Below are positions 18,412 to 27,586 of a DNA stretch of 64,000 nucleotides, piece by piece. The stretch's first letter is position 1. The number at the start of each line of letters is the position of its first letter. The position numbers and the translations under genes were made by a program. Below the pieces are notes generated by a model. It was given only the letters and a program-made list of their open reading frames with translations, searched no databases and had not been told where the DNA came from. Source of the stretch: CAYUYV01 sp964522525 (GTDB lineage Bacteria > Pseudomonadota > Alphaproteobacteria > JAJFIK01); NCBI GenBank assembly GCA_964522525.1, contig CAZFWG010000002.1:1-64000 (forward strand), in the 5' to 3' direction.

Positions 18412-19551
18412 TCAAGCGCCTGCTTGAAAGACCCCTCTCGCATCGTTCAACTCGGTTTGAGCGTCGGCAACCGCGTCGAGGAAAGCCTCATTGGCCTGTT
18501 CCGTGCCAAAAGACACCCGCAACGCATTGCCGGGGGGAACAGGCCGGGCAATGATTCCGCGCCGCTTCAGGGCGGCGTCGAGACCTTGCCAGCCGCCCAA
18601 TGCGGCAGGTACTGGAAGGAACACGAAATTGACCGCCCCTGAAACGGGCGCGAAGCCCAGAGCCTTCAACCGTTCCGTGAAACGCTCTCGCCAGCGGCGG
18701 CAGTGGTCCCGTTCCGCCGCCACATGGGCGGTGTCGGCAAGGGCCGCGACGGCCGCCGCCTGCGGGGCCGTGCCCACACTGAAGGTCAGACGGATCCTCT
18801 CCAGCGTCGCGATGATGTCCGCGCCGCCATAGGACCAGCCGACCCGTGCACTGGCCAGGGCGTACATTTTTGAGAAGGTGCGCGTCATCACCGTATTGGC
18901 GGGGTTGTCGGCAACCACGGCGGCGCCATCCCCATAGGTGGGATCTTCCGGATATTCCGCATAGGCACTGTCGATGATGAGCAGCACATGTTCGGCGAGC
19001 CCGGCGCGCAAACGGCGCAGCTCGCTTTCCGGGATCCAGGTGCCCGTGGGATTGTTGGGATTGGCAACAATGACGATTTTCGTTGCGGGCGTCACGGCGC
19101 CCAGAAGCGCATCCACATCGGCGGTGAACTCCGGCGCCGGGGCCTCGACGGGCGATGCGCCTGCGGAGAGTGTGAGGATCCGATAGAGGGGAAAGGAAAG
19201 TGCCGGCCACAGCACCTCGTCCCCCGGCCCGGCATAGGCGCGCACCAGAATGTCGAGGAGCGCTTCGGACCCGTTGCTGAAGATCAGTCCCTCCGGCGAC
19301 AAACCATGGTGGCGGGCCACCGCGTCACGGAGCACCTCACAACGGGCGTCGGGATAAAGATGCAGATCTTCCGCCGCTTCCCGAAAAGCCGCGATCGCTT
19401 TGGGGCTGGGACCGAGCGCCGATTCGTTCGAGGCGAGCTTATAGACGCGGGCCTGACCCTCAATGGTCGATGCACCGGGCACATAAGCCGCGATGTCCAG
19501 AATACCGCTGCGCGGTTGGGCGCCTTGGGATCGAGACTGCTGATCGGTCAT
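18412..19551 (-). CDS. hisC: Histidinol-phosphate aminotransferase
   Basis: 379-residue fold-type I PLP aminotransferase. Visible are SNESALGPSP (substrate phosphate end), YPDARCEVLRDAVA, NPNNPTGTW (164-172), DSAYAEY with the PLP-ring Asp/Tyr, and the Schiff-base lysine K228 in TRTFSKMYALASARVGW. R349-type Arg occurs in ALRVSFGT. HisC converts histidinol phosphate and 2-oxoglutarate to imidazole-acetol phosphate and glutamate in histidine biosynthesis; HisC-like proteins can also act on aromatic amino acids. It is the last gene of an operon with M16 protease, maiA and MOSC rather than other his genes, so an aromatic role is possible. Confidence 0.88.
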   Translation of the reverse strand: MTDQQSRSQGAQPRSGILDIAAYVPGASTIEGQARVYKLASNESALGPSPKAIAAFREAAEDLHLYPDARCEVLRDAVARHHGLSPEGLIFSNGSEALLDILVRAYAGPGDEVLWPALSFPLYRILTLSAGASPVEAPAPEFTADVDALLGAVTPATKIVIVANPNNPTGTWIPESELRRLRAGLAEHVLLIIDSAYAEYPEDPTYGDGAAVVADNPANTVMTRTFSKMYALASARVGWSYGGADIIATLERIRLTFSVGTAPQAAAVAALADTAHVAAERDHCRRWRERFTERLKALGFAPVSGAVNFVFLPVPAALGGWQGLDAALKRRGIIARPVPPGNALRVSFGTEQANEAFLDAVADAQTELNDARGVFQAGA

Positions 19552-19568
19552 TCCGGTTTCTCTTTAAT

Positions 19569-20072
19569 TCAGGGCAGATGGCGGGTTCGGGGTTCCGGGG
19601 CAAAGAGGATGGCCACGGGATCGCCCAAGGCCACGGCGCCCTCCTGCCGGACCTGGCACAAGACGCCGCCGCACCAATCCGGCGACAGGGCCTTGCGCAG
19701 GCCCGGATGGGCCTCATCCATGCGGGAACAGGGCACAGTTTCGCCCGTGACTTCAAGGACGACGGGGCCCACCGCAATCACGCCACCGGCAGCGCGGGGC
19801 AAGCTGACACCGTCAACAAGCAGATTGGCCCGTCGCGTGGTCCATGCCAGGTCAGGCCGGGGATCCAACCGGTCGAGGGAGGCCTCCCAATCGGCCAGGG
19901 TCATGACCGTGACGATCCGCTTGGGATGCTTCCCGGCATGGTCGCCCTCCAGACCGGTCTCGGCGTTGATCGCCGCCCGGTCCACGGTGACCATGGCGGC
20001 GCGGCGCTCAGGTCGCACGGCGATGCCGATCAACCGGCCCTCATCATCTTGTTTCGGATCTTCCGCGCTCAT
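19569..20072 (-). CDS. MOSC-domain protein
   Basis: 167-residue protein consisting of a MOSC (molybdenum-cofactor sulfurase C-terminal-like) domain. The hallmark Cys is present in GETVPCSRMDEAHPGL, after the TTRRANLLVDGVSL strand and a LEVTGE strand. Stand-alone MOSC proteins are thought to carry sulphur or bind molybdopterin, and some mediate N-hydroxylated-base resistance (YiiM type). The TGA of maiA is followed at once by this ATG (TGAATG), and GGAGG lies inside the end of maiA, so the two are coupled. The specific role is unknown. Confidence 0.85.
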   Translation of the reverse strand: MSAEDPKQDDEGRLIGIAVRPERRAAMVTVDRAAINAETGLEGDHAGKHPKRIVTVMTLADWEASLDRLDPRPDLAWTTRRANLLVDGVSLPRAAGGVIAVGPVVLEVTGETVPCSRMDEAHPGLRKALSPDWCGGVLCQVRQEGAVALGDPVAILFAPEPRTRHLP

Positions 20073-20720
20073 TCAAACCTCCGCATCCGCCTGGTTTTCC
20101 GGAGCCGCCCGGGCAAAGGCTTCGAGGGCGCGCGCATTCTCGTCAATGGCAACGAGCCGGCGATAGGGGGCCAGATCCACATGGAAACGCCGCGCATTGT
20201 ACATCTGCGGCACGAGACACAGATCCGCCATGGTCACGGCCGCCCCGAAGGCATACGGCCCCTGCCATCCGGAGCGCGCCAGGGTTTCCTCCAACGCGTC
20301 GAAACCCGCGACCATCCATTCCTGGGCCCAGGCCGCGATCGCGCCCTGGTCGAAACCGGCCTTCTCGCGCAGATAGGCGAGGACACGACTGTTCTGTATG
20401 GGATGGATATCGCAGGCCATGGTCTGGCAGAAGGCGCGCACGGCCGCCCGCTCCGCCGGTGAGGCGGGGAGAAGCGGCGGTTCGGGTCGCGTCTCTTCGA
20501 GATAATCCAGGATCGCCAGGGATTGGACAAGGGTCAGGCCGTCAATCTCCAGGGCAGGCAGTTTACCGGCCGGGTTCACCGCCAGATAGTCGGGACGGCG
20601 GTTCTCGCCGCCATCACGCACCAGATGAACAGGCACATGGTCGACGCTCAAACCCTTGAGATTGAGCGCAATGCGCACCCGATAGGCGGCGGATGAACGC
20701 CAATAGCCATAGAGTTTCAT
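20073..20720 (-). CDS. maiA: Maleylacetoacetate isomerase (zeta-class GST)
   Basis: 215-residue zeta-class glutathione transferase. The N-terminal thioredoxin-like domain opens with KLYGYWRSSAAYRVRIALNLKGL, carrying the SSxxxRVRIAL catalytic and glutathione motif. V-N-P-x-G-K-L-P-A and LVQSLAILDYLEE complete the GSH site. The C-terminal helical domain has DIHPIQNSRVL and VTMADLCLVPQMYNARRF. It isomerises maleylacetoacetate to fumarylacetoacetate in tyrosine/homogentisate breakdown, using glutathione. ATG 20720 is preferred (GAGGG 7 bases upstream). No hmgA or fahA is in the window, so the pathway must be scattered or the substrate differs. Confidence 0.9.
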   Translation of the reverse strand: MKLYGYWRSSAAYRVRIALNLKGLSVDHVPVHLVRDGGENRRPDYLAVNPAGKLPALEIDGLTLVQSLAILDYLEETRPEPPLLPASPAERAAVRAFCQTMACDIHPIQNSRVLAYLREKAGFDQGAIAAWAQEWMVAGFDALEETLARSGWQGPYAFGAAVTMADLCLVPQMYNARRFHVDLAPYRRLVAIDENARALEAFARAAPENQADAEV

Positions 20721-20731
20721 GACCACGTCCC

Positions 20732-23689
20732 TCACTCCTCGGTGGCTTCGTTCTGCGAGCCGTTCTCCGTGTCTTGTCCGTCCGCAGGCAGAACGACAAT
20801 CTCGACCGTTTTGCCGCCGAGATAGGCCTTCGCCACCTCTTCGACATCCGCTTTGGTCATGGTCTTGTAGTCATCAAGGATCGAGCGGGCGGCCTCAAGC
20901 CGGTCCGGCTGGGACTGGGCCACATCCACAACGGCGCTGAGCCAATAGACATTGCGTTCCAGTTGCTCCTCGACACTTTCCACGATGGGTTTCTTGGCGC
21001 GGAGAAATTCATCATCCGTGATGCCCTCTTCCACGATGGACGCTGCGACATCGGCCATGGTCTCAAGGTAGGGCGCCGTGTCGTCGGGCACCAGATCCAG
21101 ACTCGAAACGATATAGCCATAGCCGGGGAACACGGTGCCTTGCACGGCATTGACCCGGGGAGAATAGGTCACCCCTTCCTGGCGCCGGGCGATTTCGGTG
21201 AGCTTCAGGCGCATCACGGAGGCGAGAACGCTGAGCCGCCGGGCCAGGACCCGGTCCCTGGCATCCGTGGTCTGCCAATAAAGCTGGGCCATGGCCTGGT
21301 CGGGTTCACCGGCATGGCGGAGCGTAACGGGCTCGACGCTGTCTTCGGGGAAAGCCACTTCGCGACCGTCATCAAAACCTTCAGGCTCCGCCGCCCGGGG
21401 CGGCAAGGCCCCAAAGGTCCGCGCCACCGCTTCAATCACCCGGTCGGGCGCGACGTCGCCGACGACGCCGATTTCAAGATGGGCGTTGGCCAGCGCCGGC
21501 CCAATCCAGGCCTGGACGTCGTCCAGGGTCAACAAGTCGAGCTTGTCTCGGGGCGGCAGGCCGAAGCGCGGATCGTTCGATCGGACGATCCGGGGCGCGT
21601 CGCGCTGGGCCACGCCACCGGGCGTGGCGTCAATGGTTTCATACAGAATATCCGCCGACTTCTTGAAGCGCGCCAGGGCTTCCGGCCGGTAGCCGGGCGC
21701 CGTGATCAGGGCGGCCAGGAGATTGAGCTGCTTGTCCAGATCGGTGGGATCCGTCCCGGCGGCATAGGTGAAGGCATCGGCGTCCACGGAGAAATCAAGC
21801 TCCACGGAGGCGCCGGCGAACAGGCGGACAATATCATCGAGGGAGTGGGCCTCGAGCCCGCCCGACACCATGACCTGGTCGGTCAGGATGTCCAGGCCCG
21901 GTTTGTCCTTGGGCTGAGAGATCAACCCGCCGGACAGGCGCACCGATATCTGGATGGTCTCGGCCTGGAAATCCGTCTGTTTGATGTTGAGGTGGACATT
22001 ATTGGCAAAGCGGACCAGTTCGATATCCAGATCCTCGACCCGTTCCCGGGAAACAACGTCACCGGGCGGTCCGAAATCCGTGTAGGCGAATTGTTCCGCC
22101 CCCGCCTCTTCCAGGGGCGCGACGGCCACACTGCGGCTTTGCTCAAGGGCTGCGAGAATGGTCTCCTCCGGGGTCTCGAGATCGAGGGGACCGGAGACGA
22201 AGACCTGCATCGGCAGATCTGCCCAGGCCGCCCTGAAGGCTGCCGTCACATCCTCGACGGACAAGCTCTCCACCGACGTTCGGAAAAGCGCCAATTCGGT
22301 CTGGGGCGTGGTGAAAACGCGGTCCTCATGGAGGGTCCCGAGGATGCCGGCGGCGAGCGCATTCGACTTGCGAGTCGGCGCCGCGTCCGCCGCATCGACC
22401 AGGGAGGATTCGAAATTCGCCAACTGCTCGGTCAGCTCCGCCTGGTTGAAACCGTGCTCGAGAGCCCGGCGCAATTCCTGCTCCGCGACCGCGAGGGTCG
22501 CCTGCCATTGCTCCGGCGTGGTGGTGAGCGAGACGACGGCGAAACGGGCCATGTCCAGAAAATCGGACACGCCCGCGCCGCCGCCGACGAAAACAGCCTC
22601 TTCCTGACGGGCCAGGGCCGAGATGCGCCGGGACAGGATGGCATTGCCAAGGGCGATCAACAGATCCCGCTCCCGGCGGGCCACCGTGTCGGTGGCGGCA
22701 GGGCGCGGGGCCACGGCGAAAATCTGGACCTGGGTCGCCAGATCCGGATCGCTGAAATGGCCCGCGCGCATGGCCTCGTGGGAGACGGCTTGAAGCTCGG
22801 GTTCCACGCCCCCCTCCCCGTCCCGGACAAAATCCCTGAAAAGATCACGGATCCGTGTTTCGATGACAGCCGGATCGACTTCGCCCACGACGACCAGGAT
22901 CATATTCTCCGGCCGGTAATAATCTTCATAGAAATCGACAAAAGCCTGGCGGGGCGCCGTCTTGATAACTTCTTCCGTGCCGATGGGGAAACGCCGGGTC
23001 ACGAGATGATCAGGCAGCAGAAAGCTGTAGAGGGCCTTTGACCGGCGGAATTGGGGCGAGTTGCGCACCCGCATTTCCGACAGGATGACGCCCCGCTCCT
23101 TGTCGATGGCCTCGCCGTCGAGGGTCAGGCGTCCGGCATATTCACGGAAAATGCTCAAACCTTCCGTGATGAGATCATCATTGGCCTCGGGCAGCTCCAA
23201 TTGATAGACGGTCTGATCGAAACTGGTGAAGGCGTTGGTGTCGGGCCCGAAGGCAAGGCCCAGACGTTCCAGGAACTTCACGACCTCGTCACCGGGCATG
23301 GATTCGGAGCCCTTGAAGGCCATGTGCTCGAGAAAATGCGCAACCCCTTGTTGGTCGTCCCGTTCGGACAGGGAACCGGCGCCCACATAAAGACGCATGG
23401 AGACGGCATTTTTCGGCGTTTCGTTGGGCAGGATGGCGTAGCGCAGACCGGTTTCAAGGCGGCCGAAAGTCACCGCCGGATCGACGGGAACGTTGCTCGC
23501 GTCCTGGGGCCAGACAGCGTCCTCGGCTGCCGGTGGGGCGGCGTTTGACACGGTTTCGGAAGGGGTCTCGGCCCCAGTCGCCTGTTCGACGCCGCCTTCT
23601 TCGCTGTTGCCACAGGCGGCAAGGCTGAGGGCTGCCAACAGGGTCAGGAGCCAGAAACGCAAACGGATCCGGAAATCAAAGCGTCCCAT
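20732..23689 (-). CDS. M16-family zinc metalloprotease, predicted lipoprotein
   Basis: 985-residue full-length M16 (pitrilysin-type) peptidase with four M16 half-domains. The inverted zinc motif is H118-F-L-E121-H122 (HFLEHMAFKGSE), and the third ligand Glu lies in the ERGVILSEMR region. The second, inactive M16 half follows (YTDFGPPGDV to the C-terminus). The N-terminus MGRFDFRIRLRFWLLTLLAALSLAAC is a lipoprotein signal with lipobox SLAAC (lipid Cys 26), so it is probably anchored in a membrane facing the periplasm. ATG 23689 is chosen for that signal; earlier starts add a non-signal segment. It is the first gene of the M16-maiA-MOSC-hisC operon, with an 11-base gap to maiA. Confidence 0.88.
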   Translation of the reverse strand: MGRFDFRIRLRFWLLTLLAALSLAACGNSEEGGVEQATGAETPSETVSNAAPPAAEDAVWPQDASNVPVDPAVTFGRLETGLRYAILPNETPKNAVSMRLYVGAGSLSERDDQQGVAHFLEHMAFKGSESMPGDEVVKFLERLGLAFGPDTNAFTSFDQTVYQLELPEANDDLITEGLSIFREYAGRLTLDGEAIDKERGVILSEMRVRNSPQFRRSKALYSFLLPDHLVTRRFPIGTEEVIKTAPRQAFVDFYEDYYRPENMILVVVGEVDPAVIETRIRDLFRDFVRDGEGGVEPELQAVSHEAMRAGHFSDPDLATQVQIFAVAPRPAATDTVARRERDLLIALGNAILSRRISALARQEEAVFVGGGAGVSDFLDMARFAVVSLTTTPEQWQATLAVAEQELRRALEHGFNQAELTEQLANFESSLVDAADAAPTRKSNALAAGILGTLHEDRVFTTPQTELALFRTSVESLSVEDVTAAFRAAWADLPMQVFVSGPLDLETPEETILAALEQSRSVAVAPLEEAGAEQFAYTDFGPPGDVVSRERVEDLDIELVRFANNVHLNIKQTDFQAETIQISVRLSGGLISQPKDKPGLDILTDQVMVSGGLEAHSLDDIVRLFAGASVELDFSVDADAFTYAAGTDPTDLDKQLNLLAALITAPGYRPEALARFKKSADILYETIDATPGGVAQRDAPRIVRSNDPRFGLPPRDKLDLLTLDDVQAWIGPALANAHLEIGVVGDVAPDRVIEAVARTFGALPPRAAEPEGFDDGREVAFPEDSVEPVTLRHAGEPDQAMAQLYWQTTDARDRVLARRLSVLASVMRLKLTEIARRQEGVTYSPRVNAVQGTVFPGYGYIVSSLDLVPDDTAPYLETMADVAASIVEEGITDDEFLRAKKPIVESVEEQLERNVYWLSAVVDVAQSQPDRLEAARSILDDYKTMTKADVEEVAKAYLGGKTVEIVVLPADGQDTENGSQNEATEE

Positions 23690-23818
23690 CATCACCATCC
23701 ATCGGTCCGGGGTTGAGGCCACGCCAAGGCCCAGGCCGCGCACCCTAAGGGTTTTGGGCGCGAAGGAAAAGGAGGGGACAAACGGGCTGGCACTGATGGC
23801 AGGATGCACCTGCTGTCT

Positions 23819-25015
23819 TTAGATGCGACCGATAGTTCCGGACATCCACTGCGGGACGGCTGATTTCAGCATGAATTGGAAGGTCGTCGTCCGGTTTTGA
23901 AGACACATTTCTGGCGCATCAGCGGGCACGTTCACCCGCCAACTTTCCATAGCTTTCAAAATGGAAGGCGCAAAGAGTTCGGTCGGCACTTCCGCCAAAA
24001 AACGAACATCCGTAACACGACCTTCTTCAGTTAAATCATACATGACGAAGGCAGCTCCGACATGGCCCCGCCGAATGGCACCCACCGGATATTCAGGACT
24101 AACGAAGCTCGCGCGTTCGAAACCACATTCCTCATCGGTCCTGGAAGGAACAATCCAGCGCGGATGCGGCGCCTTGGGATGCTCACGGTGAGCGGATTGG
24201 GTCTGGGTGGCCGGTTTCCCTTGAAGAACAAAGCCCTCCGTCTGCGCCAGAGCTGAGACCGCACCCCACCAGGCGAGAGCTGTTGCATATCCAGGATTGA
24301 CATTGTCTGGGTCTTGGGGCGGGAAGAGGTCAAGGGCCGCCTCGAGGGTCTGAGAGGCACGCACTGCCCGCTTCTGCCTCACCCAGCGTGGCGTAAAAAA
24401 AGCCGTCTGGCACCCTGGACATAATATCGCGATCGCTTCATGGACCTTGGTTCTCTGAAGATCCTGGGTCTTTGACGGTGCCACCATCAGAGTGACAGCG
24501 TGGGCCCGCGCCGAGGACACGCGCGCGTTTTTCCAGTCATAGGCCTCGCTGTCGGCATCGCTCAATGCCAGCCAGGCAAGACGGGATAACTCGGTCTCCG
24601 ACCGGCCTGCTCTCTCGTATTTCCTCAGAGTACGGCGGAGTTTCTGGCGCGCATGTTTCGTTGGGGATGCGATTTGAAGCCGCGCCACGGCCCGAAGCAG
24701 ATGGGCCTGATTGAGATCGACCGTGGTGTCCCCACTCTCGCCTGCCTCAATCAACGCGTCGGCGATCTCCAGGGAGCGGGCCGAATCCTCGTTGATCAGG
24801 CGGATGCCCCGATCGAGAGCCTGCATGGGCGTCTCAGCTGCCGGCCGGTTTTCGCCCTGAAGGTCCACATCGTCCGCCTTGGCCAAACCGCCGACGACCA
24901 ACGCGATGGCCAAGAGCAGGCTTAAGAACCCAATACTTCCCGTTCCCGGCACGATCCATCCCCTTGTGCCAATTCGTCTTTGCAACCTCTTGGGCAGGGT
25001 AGAAGCGCCGAGCAC
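23819..25015 (-). CDS. Exported protein with TonB C-terminal-like domain and TPR-like helices
   Basis: Up to 398 residues. A hydrophobic N-terminal segment (GFLSLLLAIALVVGGLAKA) looks like a cleaved signal peptide. Residues about 55-230 are helical and resemble tetratricopeptide repeats (ALDRGIRLINEDSARSLEIADALIEAG). Residues about 310-385 match the TonB C-terminal domain (YPVGAIRRGHVGAAFVMYDLTEEGRVTDVRFL, then ESWRVNVP). It lacks the Pro-rich spacer and uncleaved anchor of real TonB, so it may be periplasmic and not an energy transducer. The start is uncertain: GTG 25015 has no clear ribosome site, and GTG 24952 has AAGGGG upstream. Confidence 0.75.
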   Translation of the reverse strand: MLGASTLPKRLQRRIGTRGWIVPGTGSIGFLSLLLAIALVVGGLAKADDVDLQGENRPAAETPMQALDRGIRLINEDSARSLEIADALIEAGESGDTTVDLNQAHLLRAVARLQIASPTKHARQKLRRTLRKYERAGRSETELSRLAWLALSDADSEAYDWKNARVSSARAHAVTLMVAPSKTQDLQRTKVHEAIAILCPGCQTAFFTPRWVRQKRAVRASQTLEAALDLFPPQDPDNVNPGYATALAWWGAVSALAQTEGFVLQGKPATQTQSAHREHPKAPHPRWIVPSRTDEECGFERASFVSPEYPVGAIRRGHVGAAFVMYDLTEEGRVTDVRFLAEVPTELFAPSILKAMESWRVNVPADAPEMCLQNRTTTFQFMLKSAVPQWMSGTIGRI

Positions 25016-25057
25016 AGGTGTAAAGCTTCAACCCAATGTGGCGATAAGTGCCCTGCA

Positions 25058-25090
25058 AAATGAAATCCGGCCCTTTTGCAAAGGCCGGAT
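25058..25090 (-). terminator. Probable rho-independent terminator after the BBP2 barrel gene
   Basis: The 7-bp stem tccggcc (25066-25072) / ggccgga (25083-25089) is followed on the minus strand by TTTCATTTT. It lies 35 bases past the stop of the outer-membrane protein gene. Confidence 0.7.
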
Positions 25091-25124
25091 CCTTCCGCAC
25101 TAAGATTAAGTGTGTTGCCGTGTT

Positions 25125-26657
25125 CTAGCGCTGCAGGCGGAGATTGAGGCCGAGCAGGTGCTGGCTGAAGGCGCCGAAGGGATCAGTCGATGACCGATCG
25201 ACAAAATTGTATGCGAAGCGCGCCTGGGCCGACCGATTAATCAGGTAGATCGTCTCAAGGCCGGCCTCGATAACTTCATCGCTCCGTTCAGTACCTTCAA
25301 ACTGTTGATCGATGAAGTTCAGATCACCGGACACGATCACATTGCGCTTGAACTCATAGTCAGCACCCACACCGACATTGGTCTCGAAAATGCCGACACC
25401 AACGGCGAAGGGACCTTCATTGTCCGGTCCGAGATTCTGAATGATTCCTTCGGCAACGATCGTATCCCGAACCGTGCGCTCCACGCTGGCCCGCGCCGTA
25501 ATCAGCGGCGTCGGATACCATTCTACCCGGGCATCCACGGTCGGCCCGGCGATATCATCCAATTGAACATTGACATCCGGGTCGGTGCTGAAGGCGATGG
25601 GCTGACTGTTGTCATAGTTCTGGCGGAGATATCCGGCTGCGATCTCACCGGCAACAAGGTTACTGAACGTGAACTGAACACCGCCCAGAATCTCGACGCC
25701 CTCGGAATCCCGATCGACGCCCGTCCGGTCGAAATCTTCGCCCAATACCGAACCGTTGAGAAAGCGACGGCCATTGAGTTCCAACCGCATGAAGGCAGCG
25801 TAACCCGGCGAGAAGTCGTAGCCCGCCTCGAAATTCGCAATCACCGTGTTCTGATCCCGGTCGTCATTCGAGGCAACACCATCAATCACACCGTCAACGA
25901 GAGCATCGATATCCCCATCAGGAAAGGGCGCGAGACCTGGGAAGGGCAGGATGAACCCATCGGCACCTTCAATCGGACCACCGGCCAGTTCACTGTCCCG
26001 GAAATTCCGGTTCTCGAATTCGATACCAACCCCGTAGCTCAGCCGATTGATCCGTGAGTCGAAACGCAGGCCAGCGCGTGTCGTATCGAAAATAACGCGT
26101 TCCGCGAAGAAACCTTCATTGACGCCCTCCGTTGTAGACGTCAGATCGGCTTCCGGTGCACCCCGTTGTTCGTGCGACCGCTGGAAGCCGGCGAAGGCCC
26201 GAACAGCGGTGCGCTGGCCGATATCAAACCGGGTCTGCACGGAAACATCCGGGTCGGTCGTATTTTCCGAGGTGAGGTCCACGAAAAAACGGCTCCGGTT
26301 GCCGGCGGTGACAATCACCTGGTGACGCGACCAGTTGGACGCCAAGGTCAGCCGGGGTGCGATGGCGTAGAAAAATTCGCTCTCGGCATCCTCGAACTGG
26401 AATACATTGCTGTCGAAGCCGATTTCATTGTCCAGGGTCCCGAACAGGATAAAGGAACCGACCCGCCGACCGACGGCATCGAATTCGGGACGACGCCGGC
26501 TCGCAACGGCGTCCGGGTTCAAAGGACCGCGCAGAAACGTCGCCGAAGGGCGATCCTGCACGCCTTGCGCACGCGCCTCTCCGGCAATGCCGACGACTGC
26601 GACCCCAGCGACGGCCAACATCATGGCCAAGGCGGGTTTAAAGAAATTGGATATCAA
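25125..26657 (-). CDS. Outer-membrane beta-barrel protein (BBP2-like), polysaccharide-associated
   Basis: 510-residue secreted protein. The signal peptide is MISNFFKPALAMMLAVAGVAVVGIAGEARA, cut near residue 30. The rest alternates short aromatic and polar strands typical of an outer-membrane barrel (LASNWSRHQVIVTAGNRSRFF, YGVGIEFENRNF, ANFEAGYDFSPGYAAFMRLELNGR) and ends LGLNLRLQR. The pattern fits the BBP2 family seen next to exopolysaccharide loci, where it is thought to help export or surface attachment. It is downstream of the Wza-like gene on the same strand, with 350 bases between them. Confidence 0.82.
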   Translation of the reverse strand: MISNFFKPALAMMLAVAGVAVVGIAGEARAQGVQDRPSATFLRGPLNPDAVASRRRPEFDAVGRRVGSFILFGTLDNEIGFDSNVFQFEDAESEFFYAIAPRLTLASNWSRHQVIVTAGNRSRFFVDLTSENTTDPDVSVQTRFDIGQRTAVRAFAGFQRSHEQRGAPEADLTSTTEGVNEGFFAERVIFDTTRAGLRFDSRINRLSYGVGIEFENRNFRDSELAGGPIEGADGFILPFPGLAPFPDGDIDALVDGVIDGVASNDDRDQNTVIANFEAGYDFSPGYAAFMRLELNGRRFLNGSVLGEDFDRTGVDRDSEGVEILGGVQFTFSNLVAGEIAAGYLRQNYDNSQPIAFSTDPDVNVQLDDIAGPTVDARVEWYPTPLITARASVERTVRDTIVAEGIIQNLGPDNEGPFAVGVGIFETNVGVGADYEFKRNVIVSGDLNFIDQQFEGTERSDEVIEAGLETIYLINRSAQARFAYNFVDRSSTDPFGAFSQHLLGLNLRLQR

Positions 26658-27007
26658 AACCTTGCTCCCTCGCGATTACGCCACCTACTCCAGGGCAAGG
26701 GCGCCCGACATACGCACCCGACGGCAATCGGACCAGTCTTTGGGTGTAACCTTGCAGATCATCCGTTGACCAATGATCCGTATATCACACCCTCAAAGGA
26801 CGTCACTGCGGGGCTCCTGATCGCCCCCTGACAGCTTCGAACGGTTCCGACAACGCGGCAGGCAATGTGACCCCACACACCCCATGTTTGTATCGATGTC
26901 CCCCTGATTCCGCAACCAGAACCCGTTGCATAAGAGCCGCACAGCCGCGCGAATCAGCCCTGCGTCCATGTCGGAATCAGCCCCATGGCATGATCAGGTA
27001 AGACCGG
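26658..27007. other. Intergenic region upstream of the BBP2 barrel gene
   Basis: 350 bases without a gene. It contains a 10-base direct repeat GAATCAGCCC at 26951-26960 and 26974-26983, plus an inverted partial copy near 26904-26912. These could be regulator sites for the barrel gene. No clear terminator for the Wza-like gene is seen. Confidence 0.5.
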
Positions 27008-27586
27008 TCAGAACAAGCGCTCGGGCACCCGAATAACGTCACCCGGCATGACCCGGATATCCGATTTGGTGGAAACCGCGATTTCCTCCTCGCTGATTTC
27101 CCGGCGCAGCACGAAGACCCGGCGTTGATTGGCCCGAGGCGTGTAGCCGCCCGCCGTCGAAACGGCTTTCAGCACCGTCATGCCGGGCTCGAAGGGGTAT
27201 TGGCCCACCTGCACGACTTCGCCGACGATGAAAAAGGGACGGTAGTTCACAACCTCGATGCTGACCCGCGGGCGAATCAAATAGCCGTCCGCATATTGGT
27301 CTTCGACCGCGGTCTCGAACTCCCGCAAGGTCAACCCGCCGCCCTTCACCTCACCGATCAGCGGCAGGGCCACAAAGCCCGTGGTATCCACCTGAAACTC
27401 CCCGGAGAGATCTTCCTCACCGAAGACGGTGACCCGCACCCGATCATTGGGGCCAAGCCGATACTCCTCGATGGACGTGGCGCGCAGCTTGGCCTCGAGG
27501 GTCTCGTCATTGGCCGTCGCGGCCGGTGCCCAAAGGGAAACGCAGGCAACAATCAACCCAAGGGCGGCAATCCAAACAACCTTCAT
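27008..27586 (-). CDS. Wza-like polysaccharide export protein
   Basis: 192-residue periplasmic or outer-membrane protein. An N-terminal signal (MKVVWIAALGLIVACVSLWAPAATA) contains a possible lipobox IVAC. The polysaccharide-export domain follows (EYRLGPNDRVRVTVFGEEDLSGEF to RPRVSIEVV), then one SLBB-like domain (YRPFFIVGEVVQVGQYPFEPGMTV and AVSTAGGYTPRANQRRVFVLRR). It is shorter than Wza (about 360 residues) because it has one SLBB domain and no C-terminal barrel helix; short forms are common in alphaproteobacteria. ATG 27586 is chosen for GGAG 5 bases upstream. A partner Wzz/BY-kinase lies at 31568-33721. Confidence 0.9.
   Translation of the reverse strand: MKVVWIAALGLIVACVSLWAPAATANDETLEAKLRATSIEEYRLGPNDRVRVTVFGEEDLSGEFQVDTTGFVALPLIGEVKGGGLTLREFETAVEDQYADGYLIRPRVSIEVVNYRPFFIVGEVVQVGQYPFEPGMTVLKAVSTAGGYTPRANQRRVFVLRREISEEEIAVSTKSDIRVMPGDVIRVPERLF

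Noticed and set aside
20774..23041. Very long open frame opposite the M16 protease gene
   Set aside because: Antisense frame kept open by high GC third positions; no family motifs, no start signal, and it lies across a gene with clear domains. The same holds for long frames opposite pntB (43124-44680) and RecQ (60388-62349).
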